Positions 14,895 to 18,217 of a stretch of 18,217 nucleotides of DNA are shown one piece after another. Below the pieces are notes generated by a model that saw nothing but the letters and a program-made list of their open reading frames with translations, did not search any database and was not told the origin of the DNA. Every line of letters begins with the position of its first letter. Position 1 is the stretch's first letter. A program made the position numbers and the translations under genes. Source of the stretch: CAZNVB01 sp964651495 (GTDB lineage: Bacteria > Acidobacteriota > Aminicenantia > Aminicenantales > UBA8522); contig CAZYWP010000059.1 in assembly GCA_964651495.1 (NCBI GenBank), positions 1-18,217 on the forward strand. Reading direction: 5' to 3'.

Positions 14895-16064
14895 CTAATA
14901 TCTCATAGGCTTCAAATCCCCGAGCAGTCTCGAAAAGGCAACGGCGCGGACGCCCTCGGTCAAGGGGAAGGTCTGTTCTCCCGCATGGATGACGTCCAGC
15001 ATCTTCAATTTCAGGTCATGGAGCGCATTGCGCATCGACGGAGTGAGCCGGGGGGAACTCGTCCTCTTGATTTCGAATCCGAGGCGTAATCGACCGCGGA
15101 CGACGAGGAGGTCCAATTCGCCTCCAGCGTGGGTGCCCCAAAAGTAGCATTCATCGGGCTTTGCGCCGATCTGCCGGATCAACTGACCCATGACGAACCC
15201 CTCCCACGATGCTCCGAGTTTCGGATGTCTTTCAAGATCCCGCAGGTGGGTGATGTTGAGGAGGGTGTGGAGGATTCCGGTATCCGCGAGATAGACTTTC
15301 GGCGACTTGACCTGCCGCTTACCGATGTTTTCGTGCCACGGTTGAAGCTCAGTGATGACCAGCGCCGAGGCCAGCACGTCGAGATAGTTCCGGACGGTCG
15401 TGTCCGCGACGCCGAATGAGCGGGCGAATTCCGAGGAGTTCCAGATCTGGCCATGATAGTGGGCCAGCATGGCCCAAAAACGGTGCAGCGTCGTCGATCG
15501 GATGCTGACGCCGAGCTGGGGCAGATCCCGCTCCAGGAATGTCCGAATAAAGCCGCTGCGCCATTCATGGCTCGCGGCGGAAGTGCGCGCCAGATAGGAC
15601 TTGGGAAATCCTCCTCTCAGCCATAACCGCTCTCGGTTCATGACCCCTACTTCATCAAGGGCCAAACCCTTCAGCTCGTGATAAAAGATCCGGCCCGCCA
15701 GAGTCTCGGACCCTTGGCGGAGCAAGTCAGGCGAGGCGCTTCCCAGAACGAGAAAACGGGCAGGGAGGCGGGGTCTGTCGACCAGGACCCTCAGCACGGG
15801 AAAGAGACCCGGCAACCGCTGAATCTCATCGATGACGATAAGGCCCTTGAGCGCTTTGAGGACGAGCATCGGATCAGCGAGGCGGGCTTCGTCTTCGGGA
15901 TTCTCGAGGTCGAAGTAGTGGGCGGGCCCCCGCATTTGGGCCACGAACGAGCGGGCCAGCGTGGTCTTCCCCACCTGCCGCGCGCCGATGATGCCGACGA
16001 CGGGATTCCCGGCGATGAGCCTCCGGACCGTGTTGATTTCTCTCGGGCGGTCTATCATGGCCAT
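14895..16064 (-). CDS. AAA_14/DUF4143 ATPase with restriction-endonuclease-like C-terminus
   Basis: A 389-residue protein of the common ATP-binding AAA_14 + DUF4143 family. Walker A is GARQVGKTT (27-35). Walker B is LIVIDEIQ (75-82) and a sensor-like FLVLGSASPDLL spans 104-115. A winged-helix-like part follows (about 190-240, SSEFARSFGVADTTVRNYLD). The DUF4143 region then reads SPKVYLADTGILHTLL and ends with a PD-(D/E)xK-like core, GGELDLLV (314-321) and FEIKRT (330-335), in which E316, D318, E331 and K333 could be nuclease-fold residues. The function of this family is not established. The start at 16064 has only AAGG upstream; the ATG at 16058 (third residue) may be the real start of a leaderless mRNA. 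Direct repeats bracket the gene, which suggests recent mobility. Confidence 0.88.
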   Translation of the reverse strand: MAMIDRPREINTVRRLIAGNPVVGIIGARQVGKTTLARSFVAQMRGPAHYFDLENPEDEARLADPMLVLKALKGLIVIDEIQRLPGLFPVLRVLVDRPRLPARFLVLGSASPDLLRQGSETLAGRIFYHELKGLALDEVGVMNRERLWLRGGFPKSYLARTSAASHEWRSGFIRTFLERDLPQLGVSIRSTTLHRFWAMLAHYHGQIWNSSEFARSFGVADTTVRNYLDVLASALVITELQPWHENIGKRQVKSPKVYLADTGILHTLLNITHLRDLERHPKLGASWEGFVMGQLIRQIGAKPDECYFWGTHAGGELDLLVVRGRLRLGFEIKRTSSPRLTPSMRNALHDLKLKMLDVIHAGEQTFPLTEGVRAVAFSRLLGDLKPMRY

Positions 16065-16093
16065 AGAATACCTTGAAATATCGGTCGCGTCAA
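16065..16093 (-). promoter_or_regulatory. Promoter placing the ATPase mRNA start at an ATG
   Basis: Minus strand: TTGACG (16093-16088), 17-bp spacer, TATTCT (16070-16065), then 6 nt (ATGGCC) to the ATG at 16058. A normal start distance would begin the mRNA at this second ATG. Direct 8-bp repeats (GAAATATC) flank the -35 region. Confidence 0.45.
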
Positions 16094-16178
16094 CCGAAAT
16101 ATCAATATATGATTAGGGGATATGTCACAAGGGAAATGATTATGCCTCAAAATGCTCCCACTCGTGCTTCAGGTTTGA

Positions 16179-16598
16179 TCATAGGATTCTCCTTTTGCCG
16201 CGGCGGGATGAATAGCCGTTCCATGCGATAAATATTCCCTCCTGATGATGATGGAAAACTACCGCCGGCCGGGCGGCGCCGTCAATAGCCCCGTAAATCG
16301 GCGCCCGAAGAGCTGGCGGGGGCTTGTCCGCGACAAATGTGAGCTTCAGATGGTTGATGATGCGGTTGCAGACTTGGCCGTGCTTTTCATCGAGGGAGAG
16401 GCGTTCCAGAGAGAGCACCGGCCGGATCATGTATATTCCCACCGCCTCGGCCTCTTTCTTGGTCTTGGCCCGGACCCGGCTATGGACTGAGAAGCCGGTG
16501 TGCCGCCAGGATAGATTGCATTCCGCCCATTCGGGGCTGACCCGAAAGAGCGGGAAGAGCCCCGGCTCGAAGGGGCGGATCAGGCGAGAAAACGTCAA
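16179..16598 (-). pseudogene. IS91-type transposase relic (middle to late part, internally deleted)
   Basis: The frame reads RPFEPGLFPLFRVSPEWAEC, NLSWRHTGFSVHSRVRAKTK, then KEAEAVGIYMIRPVLSLERL and SLDEKHGQV. This is the central block of IS91-type transposases (SPEWAxxxLSWRHTGFxVHxxVR ... YMIRPxLSLERL). After HGQVC it jumps to NRIINHLKLTFVADKPPP, which normally lies near the C-terminus, so the DYLEFIARVTSHIPDKG block is deleted. The last ~45 residues (ALRAPIYGAIDG ... SSRRGKRRIL) I cannot assign. A small frame (16178-16146: SD-like AAAGGAG, then MIKPEARVGAF) overlaps the end region but is too short to support. The relic starts just downstream of the long M14 gene, in the same orientation. 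Confidence 0.65.
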
Positions 16599-17035
16599 CC
16601 GGTGTTAACGCCCGGTGGTGGGGAATGGAAACGGTTATGTCATTTTCTGCAGCAGCAGGGCGTTGAACAGCAACTTATAAGCCGCCTGGGTGGATGCCCG
16701 AAAGATCGGACTGAATCCGAACAGGACAACCTGCCCCTTCCCTTTCTTCAGCCAAACCATGTTTGTTTTATCCCCGAGCGTTTCCTGTTTCTCGCAATAG
16801 CCGCTCATCAGGATATTTTTCTCCGGGAATTTGGCGATGACGCGGCGGTCCATGTCGAAGATGGGGATGGACGTGGTGAAAACAGGGTTCCCGTTGAAAA
16901 TCACGCCTATCTCCCCGGGCAGGCCCAGGGTCAGGGGATGATCCTCGAGAAGCAGGATTTTCATCAGGGAGCTGGGACAGTACAACCCGGATTTCTGTAG
17001 GCTTTCGGAGATATCCTTGACCGGCAACTGGAATT
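16581..17035 (-). repeat. 455-bp direct repeat, copy B (3' end of the long M14 gene)
   Basis: Ungapped partner of 14268-14722. It contains the last ~133 codons of the M14-type gene and 54 bp after the stop, running into the transposase relic. Together the pair brackets 14723-16580 with the ATPase gene. Confidence 0.85.
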
Positions 17036-18217
17036 CCTCCTTATCCTCCTTGCCCCGCACGATTTCCAGCTTCCCGATGAACAGAGGGGTGGAACCGCCC
17101 CAGGAAATAATCGTCCCCCCGTTATCCAGAAAAGCCATCAGCTTTTCCATTCCGGTCTTTCCGATGCCCTTTGTGTAGTCGGGCGGGTAATCGGCCAAAT
17201 AATATTCCTCCCTGGCTTTGTATTTGCCCTCCATCAAAATGGATTTCTCCGCGTCGGGGAAAACAACTATATCGAAATTTTTAGCCAGATCGGTCTTTTC
17301 AAAATCCCCGGGGCGCAGAACCGCAAAAGGGATCGCATAGGAATCCAACACAAACCTGGTCCAGCCGGAGTCCATGTCGTGAAAATAAGTTTCCACCAGG
17401 GCGATCCGCGGCATTTTGAGCGGCGTACTCTTAAAGTCCGAGGATTCAGTCAAGATCACCGGGGCAACAGTCAGTGCTTCAAGGATGGGCCTCAATCGGG
17501 GATCATGGCGGATCAGAAAACTGCCTTTGGGGATTTCTTCTCCTGATAGATTTTCCTTCTTATCTAGCCTCTCAACGGGCAAGCCCTGCTTTAGAGCCTG
17601 AAAAGCGGCTTTAAAACTCTCATTGTTGTTGACATCGAGAATCGCCGCCCGAAAATCGGCCGGGATATCTTTCTTCAGGGTGAAATCCTGATTGATTTCC
17701 AGGAGAAGGCTCTCCAAATCCTCCGAGCGGGTGTTGATTTCGAGCGTCTTGATCCCGCGATGCAACGGCAAAGACCAGCTGGTGATGTCGTAGGGCTTGA
17801 TCACTTCGCCGCCCGGCGTGTAATGCCGCACCGGATACTCCTGTTTTTCCATCACCTCCTTGATGAAGGGGCGGAACGGCTGGGCTAATGGAACAACAAA
17901 ATCCCCAGCCTGGATATTCTTGCCTTCGAGCCCCGCCGCTTTGGAGAGCCGATGGACTCTGACACCGTGCTCCCGGAGCAGGTTCACCAGGCCAACCAGT
18001 TCGCTTTGATCGCGTTGGGCTTGCGGCAGGACATAATAAAACGGCGGCTGGGTCATTCCTTTTTTCACCTCTCTGCGGCAGAGGTCGTTTTGGAACTCGA
18101 GGATTTGCCGGCGATAGAGCGACCCGGTTTTGAGCATCGACATGGTGGAAGCGATCTCATATTCGACCATATCGCCGAGCCGCCACCAGCCGCCCGGCCA
18201 GGGAAACGGCATGTTGA
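16635..18217 (-). CDS. M14-family carboxypeptidase-type protein, C-terminal part (5' end outside window)
   Basis: About 527 codons run from the right edge to TAA 16637-16635. The ATG at 18212 is internal, because the frame continues upstream. The sequence begins NMPFPWPGGWWRLGDMVEYE, the junction segment that follows the zinc-carboxypeptidase domain in large exported M14 proteins of Acidobacteriota-type genomes. The zinc ligands (HxxE and distal His) would lie outside the window, so catalysis cannot be checked. The rest includes paired alpha/beta segments (YYVLPQAQRDQSELVGLVNL; GDFVVPLAQPFRPFIKEVM), and a glutamine-amidotransferase-like C-terminal fold (RIALVETYFHDMDSGWTRFV, NFDIVVFPDA, LMAFLDNGGTIISWGGSTP). 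The likely role is degradation of extracellular peptides. It is the most complete of three copies of this 3' region in the window and has no visible lesions. Confidence 0.85.
   Translation of the reverse strand, partial: NMPFPWPGGWWRLGDMVEYEIASTMSMLKTGSLYRRQILEFQNDLCRREVKKGMTQPPFYYVLPQAQRDQSELVGLVNLLREHGVRVHRLSKAAGLEGKNIQAGDFVVPLAQPFRPFIKEVMEKQEYPVRHYTPGGEVIKPYDITSWSLPLHRGIKTLEINTRSEDLESLLLEINQDFTLKKDIPADFRAAILDVNNNESFKAAFQALKQGLPVERLDKKENLSGEEIPKGSFLIRHDPRLRPILEALTVAPVILTESSDFKSTPLKMPRIALVETYFHDMDSGWTRFVLDSYAIPFAVLRPGDFEKTDLAKNFDIVVFPDAEKSILMEGKYKAREEYYLADYPPDYTKGIGKTGMEKLMAFLDNGGTIISWGGSTPLFIGKLEIVRGKEDKEEFQLPVKDISESLQKSGLYCPSSLMKILLLEDHPLTLGLPGEIGVIFNGNPVFTTSIPIFDMDRRVIAKFPEKNILMSGYCEKQETLGDKTNMVWLKKGKGQVVLFGFSPIFRASTQAAYKLLFNALLLQKMT

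Noticed and set aside
14895..16064. ATPase as a named defence or antitoxin component
   Set aside because: AAA_14/DUF4143 proteins have no settled function and there is no defence partner gene next to it.
1..18217. CRISPR array, tRNA, rRNA, integron or phage genes
   Set aside because: No regularly spaced short repeats, no tRNA-like cloverleaf, no conserved rRNA stretch, no integrase or structural phage proteins were seen on either strand.

Overview
The window reads as a moderately GC-rich chromosomal segment of an uncultured, probably Gram-negative heterotroph. The best guess is a member of the Acidobacteriota or Candidatus Aminicenantes. The reasons are family-level: a long exported BNR/VPS10-type protein, an exported M28 peptidase, an M14 peptidase with the PWPGGWWRLGD-type C-terminal region, a TPR tail of the kind found in large regulatory proteins, an OmpA-type protein and a lipoprotein. 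I could not search databases, so the taxonomy is inference. No rRNA, tRNA, CRISPR array or phage gene was recognised.

Layout. 1-947 (+) is the C-terminal TPR part of a gene that starts outside the window. It converges on a minus-strand block, and a 156-bp palindromic element (956-1111) separates them and supplies terminators for both strands. 1112-6729 (-) holds two exported proteins, the BNR/VPS10-like protein and the M28 peptidase, with a good sigma70-like promoter upstream of the latter. 6938-7487 (-) is a BrnT/BrnA toxin-antitoxin operon whose promoter, 19-bp palindrome and start codon overlap, implying a leaderless autoregulated mRNA. 7575-7724 holds scraps of an etfA 3' end and of an IS91-type transposase. 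7792-10456 (-) encodes three envelope proteins: OmpA-like, a small exported DUF3558-like protein, and a lipoprotein. Two of them have convincing promoters.

10685-18217 is a repeat-rich, rearranged region. The 3' part of an M14 carboxypeptidase-type gene occurs three times in the same orientation: a decayed copy (11016-11744), a short copy (14322-14720) and the long one running off the right edge (16635-18217). Relics of one IS91-type transposase family abut these copies, and each relic carries a different part of the protein. Between the copies lie a regulatory-like-domain exported protein (11924-12676), methylglyoxal synthase mgsA (12904-13377), a broken plus-strand GerW/YtfJ-like gene (13640-14154) and an AAA_14/DUF4143 ATPase (14895-16064). 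Exact-length 455-bp direct repeats (14268-14722 and 16581-17035) bracket the ATPase.

The intact genes suggest a peptide- and protein-degrading lifestyle with exported peptidases. The most interesting signal is the recurring pairing of M14 3' ends with IS91-type relics, consistent with rolling-circle (one-ended) mobilisation or with later recombination between repeats. The matching promoter-to-ATG geometry of brnT and the ATPase, which predicts leaderless transcripts, is the second.
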